The translations under genes were made by a program, and so were the position numbers. From NCBI GenBank assembly GCA_963995525.1, contig OZ023206.1, forward strand, positions 21,418,131-21,482,130: DNA of 64,000 nucleotides, in the 5' to 3' direction. Shown one piece after another: positions 10,481 to 23,824 of the stretch. The DNA is from Escarpia spicata (lineage: Eukaryota > Annelida > Polychaeta > Sabellida > Siboglinidae). Every line of letters starts with the position of its first letter. The first letter of the stretch is position 1. A model generated the notes under the pieces. That model worked only from the letters and a program-made list of their open reading frames with translations. It was not told the DNA's origin and ran no database searches.

Positions 10481-11221
10481 TCAACTTCTTTATATGTGCG
10501 CATGTTGCTAAGAGTGTTCACAGGCATATAATGAATACATGTGATTGACTGTCCCTCAGCCGCTGACAGATTTGAAATTGGAAGAGTTGTGCTTAGGTTG
10601 TCAACGTCACCAAGTAGGTCTACACATTCACTCAATGCAAGGCTGTAAAAGAAATACAATTTCACCGTATGATAACGAACGCCTCGGATACGTGCCTTCA
10701 TTTTGTTTGTGTCTGAGCAGATGTCCAGAGACCTTGCATTTCCATAGTTCTTCAGAGCGGTGTAAATTGTAAGATGCCATATATTGCTGATGCCCGAAAG
10801 ATCCTCTGCATATTACACAAGATGAATGCTTCCCAGGGTAGATTCATGACTTTCTTGTTTCAACTGTTCTTTAATTTGCTGCAACCTTGTATCGCTATTA
10901 TAATTTCTTGATACCAGTTGTTTATTTCCTATGTGGTATCGACTGCTTCTTTCATTATTTTTACTCTCATGATACTATAAACTCAAGCATATAAAAGAGT
11001 GTCCGACTGTCCGTTTAAGTAACATTACGAACACCGAGGTTAAGATTTATACGTTTTGGTCCGTGAACCATTGTACCATTTCTAAGTTATCGCAGCCAGT
11101 TGCCAGGGCATCGCGACAAATGGCAATGACGGCCGCCAAATTCGAGGCCTGGAAAAAGTGGTTCGGCCAAGGCCGTTACGGCCCGATTGGTGCCAGTGAG
11201 CGGGTAGCATACATCAACCAT
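10481..11221. other. Unassigned DNA before the (CAGA)n array
   Basis: No recognisable gene or element. Similarity to unit 2 is weak or absent except immediately at the CAGA array. Confidence 0.4.
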
Positions 11222-11222
11222 A

Positions 11223-11299
<77 letters not shown>

Positions 11300-11436
11300 T
11301 ACAGACAGACAGACAGACAGACAGACATACATACAGACAGACAGACATACAGACAGACAGACATACAGACAGACGGACAGACATACAGACAGACAGACAG
11401 ACAGACATACAGACATACATACAGACATACAGACAT

Positions 11437-11469
<33 letters not shown>

Positions 11470-11528
11470 CAGACAGACAGACATACATACATACATACAT
11501 ACAGACAGACAGACAGACAGACAGACAT

Positions 11529-11581
<53 letters not shown>

Positions 11582-11664
11582 TAGACAGACAGATATACAT
11601 ACAGACAGACAGGCAGACAGTCAGACAGACAGACAGACAGACAGACAGACATACAGACAGACAT

Positions 11665-11695
<31 letters not shown>

Positions 11696-11772
11696 TACAG
11701 ACAGACATACAGACAGACAGACATACAGACAGACAGACAGACAGACAGACAAGCAGACATACATACATACAT

Positions 11773-11843
<71 letters not shown>

Positions 11844-11955
11844 TACAGACATACAGACAGACAGACATACAGACAGACAGATAGACAGACAGACATACAT
11901 ACAGACAGACAGGCAGACAGTCAGACAGACAGACAGACATACAGACAGACAGACT
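11222..11955 (+). repeat. (CAGA)n/(CATA)n tetranucleotide array
   Basis: About 735 bp of CAGA tetramers with interspersed CATA, CAAG, CAGG and CGGA variants that form a higher-order pattern; the block around 11580-11640 recurs near 11880-11935. The homologous array in unit 2 (49465-49640) is only about 175 bp. Long Asp-Arg-Gln-Thr and Cys-Leu-Ser-Val ORFs on both strands are artefacts. Confidence 0.97.
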
Positions 11956-12269
11956 GACGCCGTCTAACTATTAGACTCTGTATATTTCTTCTTTGCTTTG
12001 TTATTATGAACACACTCAGTGTATTGTATGTGGGCTGTATGGTATTCTCTATATTACCCATTTGTTGTTTATTTAGGCTATCTAGTTATCGTTAAACGTT
12101 TCAAATGGCTAAAACGTAATAACAGGGGAACTGATGAATAATCCTGTTTGTAAAATGTGGACTTTGTGAGTCTACCTTTCATAAGAATTGTACCACTATG
12201 ACATAATATCAGTTTGTGTTAATTCTCAGAACATAAAATTTACCGATGTTCTTCCTGCTGTTAAGTTTT

Positions 12270-15200
12270 CCCATTTGACGATATGAGCGATGATGAACTT
12301 GTTTTTGAGAACGCACCAATTGAACAAGAGTACAAAATGTATAAATTAGTTGATACTTTTCCCAATTTGAATTTTGCTCATGTGGTTATACTGATTATAA
12401 TAGTTTCGACTTTGAAAATGATATCGATCCAAATAACAACTTTTGGAACATTTCGACATCAAAATGTAATTATTACACTGATACAAAATTCAATGATAAT
12501 ATGTGTAGGCTTAATGGTTTGTCATTCATTCATTTTAAAGCCAGAAGTTTTAAGAAAAACTGTTTGAACATTAACGACTATCTGCAAGACATACATATGA
12601 AATTTGATATCATCGCTGTATCTGAAACATGGGCTGAACTGGATGTTATAGATGATTTGAATCTGATTGGCTACAGTGCTTATCGTGTAACTAGAGAATC
12701 ACGCAAGTGCGGTGGTGTAGCATTATATATATACGAAATGAATTATCGTGCCGACTAGTTGAAACAAAATCCAAAATAATTTGAATGTGTTACAGTAGAA
12801 CTTTCCCTAAAGAATCACGCTAATGTTATTTTCAATTGTATACACAGAACACCTGGTTCAAATTTAGATACATTTTGTTTAAAAATAGAATACATGATAA
12901 GTGATGTAAAAGCGCACAACACGATATTTCTGTGTGGTGACCTAAATATTGATTTGTTAAAACATGAACAACACATCAGTACTAAACACTTTCTTGATCT
13001 GATGTATAGTCTCGGTCTTTACCCTCTAATTGATAAGCTAACCACTATCACCGACACTTCAGATACTACGACAGGCAATTGAATTGCGACACAATCTCAC
13101 CTGTGTTATTCTGTATAATGATATCAGTGACCATCTGCCAATACATGAGTATTAAATAAGTAGAAATACTAAAATGAATTCTCAGTTGACTAAAGTAGTA
13201 AGTAAATACACCTTAATTTCACTCAAACATGAACTAAGTCTACAATCATGGGATGATATTTGGAACTTACATGATGTAAATCAGGTGTATGATCTATTTT
13301 TAAAATAAATTCATAGATTTGTTCAGCAAGCATTGCCCTATAAAATTATTTCAAGAAAAGGTTACATTTATGAGAAGCCTTGATGCACTAAATGTTTGAA
13401 ATGTTTTTGTGCTAAAATGAAGAAACTTTACAAAGCATTTGTTATATCTCGCTCACTTGAAGCTGAACTAAAGTACAAACACTTTATAAATAAATTAACA
13501 TCTGTATTAAAGTTCGCTGAAAAAGCATATTACAGCACATTGTTGGAGAAACCAACAAATGTAAACGGCGTCTGGAAAATTCTAAATAGGGCAATCAACA
13601 ATCAACTCAGCACTCCAATATATCCTGCCTATTTAACAACAGTGACAAAGATATATATGAAAAGAAGGAATTTGCACGTTTTTATAAATGTTGGACCTAA
13701 TCTTGCAGAACAAATGAATATTCCTAAAATGATGTTGCTATATTTGATTATTTGGGAAAAGAACTTGATAAAAGTATGTTTCTAAGTCCTATTGATGACC
13801 AAGACATTATTAGAACTGCTCAAAATGTTAAGGGAAAAATTTCAACAGATTGTAATTATTTAAACATGAGCATGATTAAGAACATTATTGCTCATATTGT
13901 AACACCGTTGAAGCACATACGCAGTGTTACTTTTATCACTTTCAATATTTCTTAATCAAATGAAAACAGCTAAAGTCATTCCCATATATAAGTCTGGTGA
14001 TAGGGGTGTATTTACAAATCACAGACCTATTTCTTTGTTGCCCCAGTTCGCAAAAATACTGGAGAAATTATACAGTGACAGGTTAGATAGTTTTCTATGT
14101 ACATATAATATACTCAGTCCTAGTCAATATGGATTTAGATCAAGCATGTCAACATCACATGCCTTAATAGAATTGGTTGAAGAAATTAGTAATTCTCTTG
14201 AAAATATTAAATATGCCATTGGCATATTTGTTGACCTTTTAAGAAAGCATTTGATATCTTTTAAAAATATATTGGCAAAAAGTATACTTTTATGGTATTC
14301 TTGGTGTTGCACATAAATGGATTATGAGTTACTTGAAAAACAGTCAATTTGTTCGCTATGGTAATTATAATTAAGAAATACTCCAAATATCTTGTGGTGC
14401 CCCACAATGATCTGTTTTAGGTCCAACGTTGTTTATTTTGTACATAAACGATATTTTTAATGTTTCAAACATCTTTAAGTTCATCTTATTTGCTGATGAT
14501 ACCAACATGTTCTACAGATATAGTGATATAGACAAATATTGAATTGGAAAAGTTATATGTATGGTTTGCAGTAAACAGGCGCTCTCTCTCAATATATCAA
14601 AGACAACTTATATGTTAAATAAATAAGCAAATTTCTTATTTCACAACTATATAAATTCGACTCACTTCGACGTTGCCTTCTTCAGGAACTCGAACGGTCG
14701 ACACATCGAAGTGAGTCGAATTTATATAGTTGTGAATTAAGAAATTTGCTTATTTAATTATTCTTTCAACTCGATGAACATTTTAACGAAATTATACGTT
14801 ATTTGGTAATCATATTATAAAGACATATATATATAAGTAAGGAAGAAATATATAAGATTAAATTGAATTTGTTTTTGTAGGAGTTTTGATAGATAATAAA
14901 TTAACATGGAAATTTCTATGACAAAATCTAAACTCTCAAAGAGTTGTGCCATAATGTACAGAGCCAACTTTGTCATTGACAAACGTGGGGTGCTTATTTT
15001 ATACCATTCTTTCTTTCATCCCTACATTATGTATTGCATTGAAGTATGGGGCAATACGTATGCTACTGCCTTAATTTTTTTGTAGTGTTACAACAGAAAG
15101 CGGTGCGTTTCATTTGCAGAGCTAAGAGGTTGGATCACACTTCTTCTCTATTCTCTGAATTACGTATCTTGAAAGTATCAGATATTGTTGAATTACGAAC

Positions 15201-15735
15201 TGCACTTATTATACACAATTTGCTACCAGTGATTATACAAAACTTGTTTACTTTGTACAATCCTGTCTATGCAACTAGACCAAGCCCAACGTTTAAACAA
15301 CATTTTGCTCACACCAATTTAAAGGTAATGTGTCTTTCGTTTAAAGGTGTAATACGTAGGAATTCTCCAGATAGTTCTTTTATATGTTCTAGAAATGTCC
15401 GTTGTTTAAAAAAATACACTGATAATATTTTGATTACCTAAGAAAATGTATTGTCTATATTGGCCTTCACAAATTGTTTGTTTAACACAAGTTGTTTTGA
15501 TGATAGATATTTCATTATTAAAAAATATAAATTGTATGTTGTAATCATGCATGTTGCATATTGTAATATATTTTTTATTGTAATTATATCCATTGTAATT
15601 TGGGCAACTGTTACAAGTGACACATTTCTTCTTGCCATTTTCGACTTCAAGCCTATGATTTACAATTGTATATTTGGCATTGATGTGCATTGTATTTGTT
15701 GTTGTTGTTGAAATAAATATCAATATATATATAAA
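12270..15735 (+). mobile_element. Nearly full-length, inactivated CR1/Jockey-like LINE
   Basis: Order of domains: APE endonuclease start (IHFKARSFKK then FDIIAVSETW, 12530-12640), RGGVALYI-type motif near 12710, GDLNIDLL (12935), linker, RT with KVIPIYKSGD and HRPISLLPQF (13970-14060), SQYGFRSSMSTSHAL (14130), GPTLFILYINDI and FADDTN (14415-14510), and a C-terminal region with QKAVRFICRAKRLDHTSSLF (15090-15160). Multiple stops and frameshifts. The 3' end is AT-rich with (TTG)n and an AATAAA near 15710. It follows the CAGA array directly, whereas in unit 2 the array joins the DNA homologous to 15735, so the insertion is unit 1-specific. A palindromic insert splits it at 14621-14755. Confidence 0.82.
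14621..14755. mobile_element. Palindromic MITE-like insert within the LINE
   Basis: Two 50-bp arms (14621-14670 and 14706-14755) are inverted complements with one mismatch, separated by a 35-bp loop. It interrupts the LINE reverse transcriptase after the segment SLNISKTTYMLN. Either a snapback MITE or a local inverted duplication; the arms are unrelated to LINE coding sequence. Confidence 0.75.
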
Positions 15736-15989
15736 GTTCTTTAGTAAGACCCATATACATATCACTCAATAAGTAGTATGTGAAAGCATAAATATAGTAA
15801 TCACATTGTATACAAATTATCACGTATGGGTCAGGGAGACTCCCACTAAGGCTAAAAAAAACGCTCTCATGGGAACCACCAGTTATATTGATAACAAATC
15901 TTGGTGTATAAAAATTGTAGCATAAATCGGTTAACAGAGTAAGTTAAACAAGGCTTAGAAAATGACATTATATATGATTGTGGACGATT

Positions 15990-17470
15990 GGCTATTCATC
16001 CAAAGAGTTACATAATTATAAAAGCTTATTCATATTTGTTGTTCACTCATAATGACAAATGTAACAATTTTGTAATGTACATACATGAAAATACGTCTGC
16101 AAATAATGGTGTTTAACGTAAATTGCAAACCCGTGTAAGCTGTGAGTGTAGATTTTACGTGTTATTAAATCAGGTGCATTAATGATAGATTGTGGGAAGG
16201 TGTATCTGAGCCTTTGTTTTGCAAATTCGTGTTATACCTTGTTTGTACGTATATCGTATTGTTTACGTGTGTTGAAATTGTGAATGGTGTTGTTCTAATG
16301 AAGCAGCACATTTTGAACGTAAACAGGAAGTTTGTTATGCACGAGTGTATAATGCAATTTTAGTTCTTTAGATTTTAATATGTGTTTTATTTTTAATAAT
16401 TTAAGACTTTTTAACAGTGGTTCAGTGTGAGCATTATATTTGCTTATACTAATAATTCGGACAAGTTTCTTTTGAAGTTTCTGAATTCTGTCGCATTTGT
16501 TACCCCAAGCGGTAACGCCGTAGTTTAAATGTTAAAGTATTAGTGTGTTGTACAATCTTTATTTTAAGAGGTAATAACCATTGTAGTCTTTTTAAGACAC
16601 CTAGCGTCCTTGGAAATTTATTTAACACTTTTTTCAAAGTGACTTTTCCAGTTACATTGTTCATTAACAAAATTCAAAGAAAATGTAATTCTGTCACTCT
16701 ATAAATAGTAGTGTTATCTATGGTTAGTAATGGGTAAGTCACGCTTTTTCATCTGGCTGTTTTGAAGAACATATACTACATTTGCTTAGGTTACAGAGAT
16801 AATTTGTTACGTTTTAGCTTTTTAGTTTTTTAGTTCTGTGTTTATAACAAATTCTACATTTCCATTTTTTCACATGTTGAAAATGAATCTAGCTGGTTGT
16901 AAGTTATTTTTTCAACTACTTTTCATATAACTATTAAGAGTGATATTGGTCTGTATTTGCTGAATTTGGTATCGTCACCTTTTAAAAAATTGCAATTACT
17001 TTAGCGATTTTAAGTTTATCAGGAAAGATACCAGTAAGTAGTATTTGATTTGTAATTAGTGTTAATGATTTTATTACCGTAACTAATTTTAGTAATCTTA
17101 ACGAAATACCGTCATACCCACAACTTATTTTTTATTGCATATTATCTATTGTTTAGATGTAATTTCTTCGTCAATACGTTCAAAAGTGAGTGAATTGGTG
17201 TACTGCTCATTCAGATAGTATATGTAATCATTATTTATAGGATTACTGATTTGTTTGGCCACATTTGGGCCAATATTGGTTAAAAAAAATTATTACATGT
17301 GTTTACAATAACCATCTTGTTTGTTAGGATTTTGTTGTTACATATAAAGTATTTTGGGAAAGTTTTCTTTTTGCGTGTTCTAGACTGAATACCGCTGATA
17401 GTTGCCCATGTTTTTAATGTTATTTTTGTACTTGTTAAAACAAGATTCATAATGCAGTTATTTGGTTGTT
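15990..17470 (-). mobile_element. Degenerate CR1/Jockey-like LINE (antisense)
   Basis: Same family as 5285-6660. Minus-strand reading gives the RT start GDDTKFSKYRPISLL near 16990-16940 and the C-terminal half at 16560-16000. The region between is deleted. The C-terminal half is shared with unit 2 (49905-50345), so this insertion predates the duplication. The stretch 17045-17180 also recurs at 59103-59240. Confidence 0.7.
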
Positions 17471-17631
17471 CGTATGTTTTTTAAGTATGCTGTTGTAAGA
17501 TATCAGGTTAGTCCGAATTGTTGAATGTTCTGGTGAATCAAGCAAAATCATGTTGAGCTTCTTATGTAACTTATTTCTGAATCGTTTTCGTTATCAGCAG
17601 GCCAAGGGTAATCCATGTTGATTTGTTGTGT

Positions 17632-18700
17632 TTATATTGAATCCCCTCGAATTCGCTCTCGCTTTCCCCCAAGGAACAACTGCCGCATCTGATTGCCAGT
17701 TATTTGATCGCCGTCGTAGATGGCATCATCGTGAACGTCTGCTTCTGCGAAGTCGTCATCAGAGGTCATTTCGTCAGCTGGTATATCGATGCCGGCATCC
17801 CAGAAAATATCATCATCGGTGCCATCCATACCATTCATTAGACAACACTTCTTGAAATCGCGTTAGGTCGATCGCATCCCAGGCGTCCTAGATCCATTTG
17901 GCGATGAGATGGAGCTCAGGCTGTCGAGTGTTGGCAGATGCAGTGAATGAGTGGACGCCTGAAGACATCCATTCGTTCCACTTTTGTTTTGCAACTGTTG
18001 TTTGAAGGGCCGGTTGCAGCTCACACCCATGACTTGTAACTGCGCTGCCATGCCTCCAGGGATGACGGCAAGGTCTGTTGCGTTGTCGTGAAGTATGGCC
18101 GCCATGCATGCCGATGGCAGCGGAATGCGTCCAAGACAAGCATCATGCGTTGATGTGTCGGAAATCTGCGCCAAACTTGCCTCAGCCAGTGTTTTGTTAG
18201 TTTATCGTCCATACACCCCTTGTATTGTTGGCGGACAATGACTCCTGCTGGCCAAGTCACATTTTTTGGCAAGGTCTCCCGCTTAAAGATTATGTACGGA
18301 GGCATATTGGTACCGTCACCATAAGCTCCCACCCAGCATGACTGTGAACTGATTTTCTCGTCCCTGTCGATTTCAGTGTGATCGACTTTTCACCTTTTCG
18401 CCCCATCGTTTGGGAGAACGGGATGTCAAACGTAAGCGGCGTGTGGTCATCGTTGCCGATATGAGCATCATCGTAGTGATAGCGCTGGTATTTGAGCAGC
18501 TTCTGTTCAAAATCGTCGGGCATGCGCTGCGCAATGGAGGTACCATGGCGAATTGTAATGCCGTGTCGTGAAACGGGAGCACCATTTTGGCGATGCCTTG
18601 AAAGATGATGTTGGGTCTATTTCCTTCATAAAATGATGGCGTACAAACAAACTTCAATAGTTCCTACAGCACATCCACATGCTCGACGTTGGTAGATATA
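17632..18700 (-). pseudogene. pogo/Tigger-like transposase relic
   Basis: Minus strand, N- to C-terminal: HIGNDDHTPLTFDIPFSQT and GRKGEKSITLKSTG (18480-18390), the DDE core with GAYGDGTNMPPYIIFKRETL (18330-18270), LTKHWLRQVWRRFP and the acidic motif MLVLDAFRCH (18200-18115), then TDLAVIPGGMAAQLQVMGV (18085-18020), NRPFKQQL, and the C-terminal NGMDGTDDDIFWD (17838-17800). This is the order of pogo-type DDE transposases that usually carry a CENP-B HTH in front. It is split by several frameshifts, so inactive. A shorter relative of the central part is kept in unit 2 (51796-51988). Confidence 0.8.
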
Positions 18701-18836
18701 CCAACCAGCTTCTCTTCAAAAAGTGTATGGGTTACCTCCCCCCCCGCCCCGAAGCCTTTGCACCGCCGGTTTGCTTATTAAGCAATTTTTGCCTCGTCGA
18801 AACAGGCCTACATTGGCCTCGTTAATATCATACTCT

Positions 18837-19440
18837 CTAGCTGTGATTTTCTGAAAAATTGATTAGTTTAATCTTAAAATTCGCAGAATAGCTAGCACGC
18901 TTACTTGGCATGTTGTTTCGCAAGATACACAAGATGGAGGACCAGCAACTAACAAATCCATCACGTGACCTGTTGCTTAGCAAAAAGGTCCGCCAAGCCA
19001 TCAAAATGGACGCCGAACACGTGGAGCGTTTGTACATTCCCGCGTACATTTTGTTGAATTCTGGCCCCCAAAGCATTCTTAATGACAAAACTCTAAGGCA
19101 AAATATTTTTAACTATAACTATGTGCGAGAATGTTTGATTGATGAAATGTCATGCAGCCATAGTAATGTAGTTCAAATTACGATATATCCGTTATCAACA
19201 CTGTTGATAAAAGCAAATCGTGACGCATTATTTTGAATCTGAAAAGCCAGCATTGGAGACAGAATTTTTTTTCTCAGATTAAACTTAAAATAGGAAAAAC
19301 AAGGTGTTGGTATTATGTGTGGTGTCTTATTTTTTGTAGTAGTACTAACGCAGACACGTGGAAGGCGTCGGAATCAATCTCGTTGGTTTAATTTTAGTAC
19401 GCTCAAATATGTATTGCTCCTTCAGGGCCATGGATAATGA
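18837..19440 (+). other. Unidentified ORF region
   Basis: A 108-codon plus-strand ORF (18910-19236) contains DLLLSKKVRQAIKMDAEHVE and LYIPAYILLNSG. A diverged, frame-broken relative occurs at about 59610-59710. The protein is not recognised and may belong to a repeat family rather than a host gene. The remainder to 19440 shows nothing. Confidence 0.3.
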
Positions 19441-20225
19441 CTTGAACGTTCTTGAATCAAGTGAACAACAACGCCCGCGTCAAGGTAAGTTTTTAAATGA
19501 AAGCAAAAGTGTATAATATTTTCAACTGATCTAACACTAAGAGGGAACATATGCCAGATAGTTGGTGCAGCAACAGAAAATGCCCTAGTTCCAATATTAG
19601 TATTGACTCTAGGAACAAAAAGTAAATCAGAACTAGATGATCGAAGTTAGATAGGCTTTGTTACAGGAGTAGCCGATGAATGTAAATATGCTGTTTGTTT
19701 ACTTGAAAGTGCCTAATAGGTAATGGTACAGGTCTTTAAAATATTACGAAATCGGACAGGAAGCCAGTGCAAAGGCTTCAGAAGAGGCATTGAGTGAGAA
19801 AACCGCGGAGACCGAGTCACTACCGTAGCTATTTAATTATGTATACGTTGTAACCTAGTGATATCCTTAAAGGCAATCTTGTGAAAAAGGGAATTACAAT
19901 AGTCAAGCCTACTAGTAACAAGTACAGTTGCGATAGTTTTTGCAACAGAAAGAGGCAAATAACGGCGAATATGTCGTAAATCACGAATGTAATAATAACA
20001 CCAGCGATAAGTTTGAGAAATATGCCGTCTAAAATGGAAATTATCATAAAAGATTTCTCCGAGATTTCGTGTTGAAGGTGCATGCGTATCATCCCGGCTA
20101 CGCATAGGTGTGGGAAAACGCTTTTAATTTTATCACGCTGTCTCTGTGTACCAATAAAAAGAAACTCTGTTTTTTAGCATTTACCTTTAGTCTACTCTCA
20201 GTCATCCAATTTGAAAAAAATTACG
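19440..20225 (-). mobile_element. L2-like LINE fragment (antisense)
   Basis: Minus strand gives VAKTIATVLVTSRLDYCNSL and KDITRLQRIHN (19960-19835), the C-terminal RT region typical of L2-clade LINEs, followed by the SxPLLKSLHWLP-type region in broken frames. The family is the same as at 61450-64000. Its right part is shared with unit 2 (52399-52460), where about 1.3 kb more of the region is retained. Confidence 0.7.
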
Positions 20226-21640
20226 CAACTTTCCTATATATGTTTTCGTTTTCTTAGAATGATTGATGGGTAACGCCTAAATGGCCGGTTTAATTTATTG
20301 TGATGGTTAGGGTTTTCAAGATACATGAATGCAAAGGTACACATCCCCGAAAGCTCTAATCGAACAACATTCCAATCTCCGAAACGCTATGTTGAAGGAT
20401 TTATGGCAGTAAACTTGGTTTGTTGACGTTTCGTTGTAAGTGACAATTACGTGTTATAACCGTAGATAGACGTAAACCGTAGTCTACAACATGCTAACCG
20501 TCCCTATGCTATTAATATAAATTTAATCACCACGGTATATTTCCCAGTATCACGATCGAGCATATTATAAACAGGAATACCTTGAAATACCTCACTATCT
20601 GACATGAATATTTTATACACGCCCGTTCTTCCCACACCGCACTGCTTTCTAAATAGTATTTATGTCATTCAAAGATGCATCATTGCAAAACTTTTCAACA
20701 AGAAAATTTATTTCACCGCTATGAGTGAGACACTCGTCGTAATGATATACAGTTGGCAGTGATCCCCATGTGAAACAATGAATTCATAATTGAGTCATCT
20801 ATAGACTGATTAGTTTTAAATAGGTCCTATTACAAAATACGTGTATTCGTATGGTTTCACAGCCATTTCCAAATGTTATCAAACATAGTTAAATAAACCA
20901 ACGCATCTCGTTTTGGCTCATCACCTTCCTTAAGTTTATTGTCCTATAATACACTTTACAAATCTTTAATATCATTCCTATTCACAGTATGCGAGTGTTA
21001 TTCGTACGGTTTCAATAAAAACTTCCCCAAAGTTAAATTACAGCATATTATAAATAATACCGGGAGCACATATCTCAAAGCATTTGCCCTAAAGGCACAC
21101 AGCTTAAGCTTTGCGAGTAGTTGAAACATTATGTTACACGTATAGTCTGTATATTTTGACCAGCCTTTGCCTGCATTTACATACTGTATTCGTACAGTTT
21201 TAATAAACTTGCCCAACATTAAATACACCAGGAAAACATGTGTGTTCAACAAAGAATGGTTATAAAGTGGCCAAAGAGAATTGAGATGTAAACCATTTGA
21301 GAATTTATATATTACACGGCTGTCTCCGACCTGTAGATGTTTTCATAGTACATGTTAAAACAAATTATTCGTGTCAAGAATGTTGGATGTGCTTAAAATT
21401 GACACCATTGTCGATGGTGGTACTAGAAGTATTCATGATACATACGTCTATACATTTGAATCATCGAGACCCTGCATTGTTGCTGGAATCCATTACTTAC
21501 TCGAAGATTAGCTAGTTATTTTGTTGTCACGCGAATCAGTACGCCTAATTCACGCAGTCTGTAGAATGAAACATTTCGCACGTCGCTGCATCTTTGTTAA
21601 TTATGTAATACATTCTCAGCATCTGCCGCATCAACTGAAA
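20226..21640. other. Conserved duplicated non-coding DNA
   Basis: Collinear with 53780-55395 at high identity. No gene recognised on either strand. Unit 2 carries a 272-bp retroposon fragment at 54552-54823 that is absent here, between positions homologous to about 21033 and 21039. Confidence 0.6.
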
Positions 21641-21944
21641 CCTCTCCTGACTAAACCAATGAATTCTTGACACACTTCGTTAGCTGGCGACGTCGGAACC
21701 GCAGCGTCAATACGGTCACGCCTTGCGTTATTTTTCGCACCGATGACGTCAGTATGTCGGTCTTTCACTGGAACAGGAACAATATCACTGTTGGCGAGTC
21801 TGGGGAGACCACCGCTGCATGATCGTTCTTGATAATTTTTTTCAAAACTGTTACTTTGCAAATTGAAGGTTTGCAAAATACGTGATCCAAATGCAAGATG
21901 TTGAATGATATCACAAACGCGGATACATCCGCATGCACACCGCA

Positions 21945-22064
21945 CACACACGCACGCACGTATACACACACGCGCGCGCACGCACGCACGCACGCACACA
22001 CATACACAGACACACACACACACACACGCGCACGCACGCACACACAGACACACAGACACACACA
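21945..22064 (+). repeat. (CA)n/(CGCA)n microsatellite
   Basis: About 120 bp of CA, CGCA and CAGA dinucleotide and tetranucleotide runs. The homologue in unit 2 is 55755-55890. Flanking unique sequence is conserved on the left, including GTGATCCAAATGCAA. Confidence 0.95.
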
Positions 22065-23817
22065 TGTGGGCAGGCAAGATTATATAGTAAAGACAATACG
22101 GTGTTATCGCGTACAGGGACAGCGCAGACTGGGCAAGAAGGCTTCGTCTAGCTGTGGATTAGACACCACCAAAATAACACTTCCAGTTAAAACACGCCAA
22201 CTATCTTGACCATCTTTTATTGTAAAAATCCTTCATTGGGCACGATCAATCTATTTTTGTGTACATCTGACCCGACCAGGGCCACCGTGCGTGTGGTATT
22301 ATTACTCTGTATTGTTTTGAAAGCGCAGTTGACTATCGTTACTATTCAAATGCACGATAATATTACATCACTTCACATCGCCGGTTCGTTCTAATAGTAA
22401 AACGTGGCTTTGAACGGTGACGTTTGCTTCTAACTCTTGAATTCCTATCCAAGACATAATAATACTACCACTGCGCAACTGATGACACTACCCGTTCAAT
22501 TCCAATACGGGATATCGCCAAGTGACGGTGCTCCATGAATGATAAATAAGTCGAATTTTGTTGGGAATTTAGTGGTGAAAGCAGACCACCAGTGTTGCTG
22601 GCTAACGGAGACCCCAATGAACAAGAAAACACTTGTCGGCTGTCTGTGAATTTGTCCAGTTATTTTTATGACTGATTTTAAAAACATGCATGGGATATAC
22701 TTCACCTAAATAGGATATATTTAAATTTGTTTGTAAGTATAACAAATAATTTTACCGTGAGAAAGAGTAAATCAATGGGAGTAAAATGTATGGAATGTAT
22801 TTCACTCGGATCACCCGTTGCCAGGGTAAGAAACAAAATGACTGTGCATTTTGAAAATGTTGCATACCTTGCACACGGCCTACTGTCATTAGCAAAGCGG
22901 ATATGATCATAATTCTTTCTCTATCCTGTCTACTCTGTGTGATGTTATGTAACTATAACCACAACTTTTATATATTTGTAAGTTATATACTTATTTTTTT
23001 AATAATTGTAAAAAACTGCGTTTTATTATATACACCTAAATCACAAACAGATGCATCTGATTGCAAATTTCTCCTTGTTGTTTTATGGAGAAAATAATCC
23101 AGAAAATAACATTCCAAATTTAGTTGTCCTGGCACCAATATTACCTGAGATATGTTGAACGCTAATCGAACAAATTCCATTTCCTGTAAATGACTGCCAA
23201 AATAGAACAATGGCAATTATTACGTGATAGACACATAGATTGTCCAGGAATAAATGTGATTTCAAGGTATTCATTTGACAGGAAACACAAAAATCTATTG
23301 GAATATTGAGGAAACTCATTTTCAGTAAATGTTCCAAAAACTGCCATTTTGGTGTAGTCCTAGTGTTTTCCGATAATCCGGTGAACAATCAAGCGAGACA
23401 GTATCCACTCATCATATGACACTATTTAGTTATTTGTTAGGATGTAAGCCTCCCAAATCAACCCAGCTCCAACTTTGTTATTTAAACAAGAAATATGAAT
23501 TTGAATCTTTTTTAATTAAATATAATAATAATAATAATAATGTATACATGAAGCCGACTATGACAATGTTCTCCGACTAGTATATGAGCTGTATACCACT
23601 CACATAATCTACTTTAATAGTAACAAAACATGAACATAGAATACACCCGTAATATTCATCAAAATGAATAGTAGACGTGGTAAAATGGTGTTGGAAATGT
23701 TGTTGGTGTTTAGCATTGTTTACTTTGCATGGACGTAGAACGCGTGCACGTGTTACGATATGGTGGCTCAGCTGTAGCGCCACGTGGAAATGCGGCAAGA
23801 TAGGAAATATACTAGTT
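22065..23817. other. Duplicated flank, no gene seen
   Basis: The part from about 22785 is collinear with 57640-58310. 22065-22780 has no clear counterpart; unit 2 instead holds a DNA transposon-like segment at 56189-57537. An (ATA)n run lies at 23520-23543. No convincing ORF. Confidence 0.5.
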
Positions 23818-23824
23818 ATTCCTT
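23818..23824 (+). repeat. Target-site duplication, left (ATTCCTT)
   Basis: ATTCCTT here is repeated at 25008-25014. Unit 2 has a single copy near 58303-58309 at the intact site, which proves insertion of 23825-25007 into unit 1. Confidence 0.8.

Noticed and set aside
11063..11940. Repetitive ORFs (DRQT and CLSV types) across the CAGA arrays here and at 49308-49787
   Set aside because: A tetranucleotide array is open in all frames; no unique sequence supports a gene.
17628..17855. Plus-strand ORF over 17628-17855
   Set aside because: It is antisense to the acidic C-terminus of the pogo-like transposase relic.
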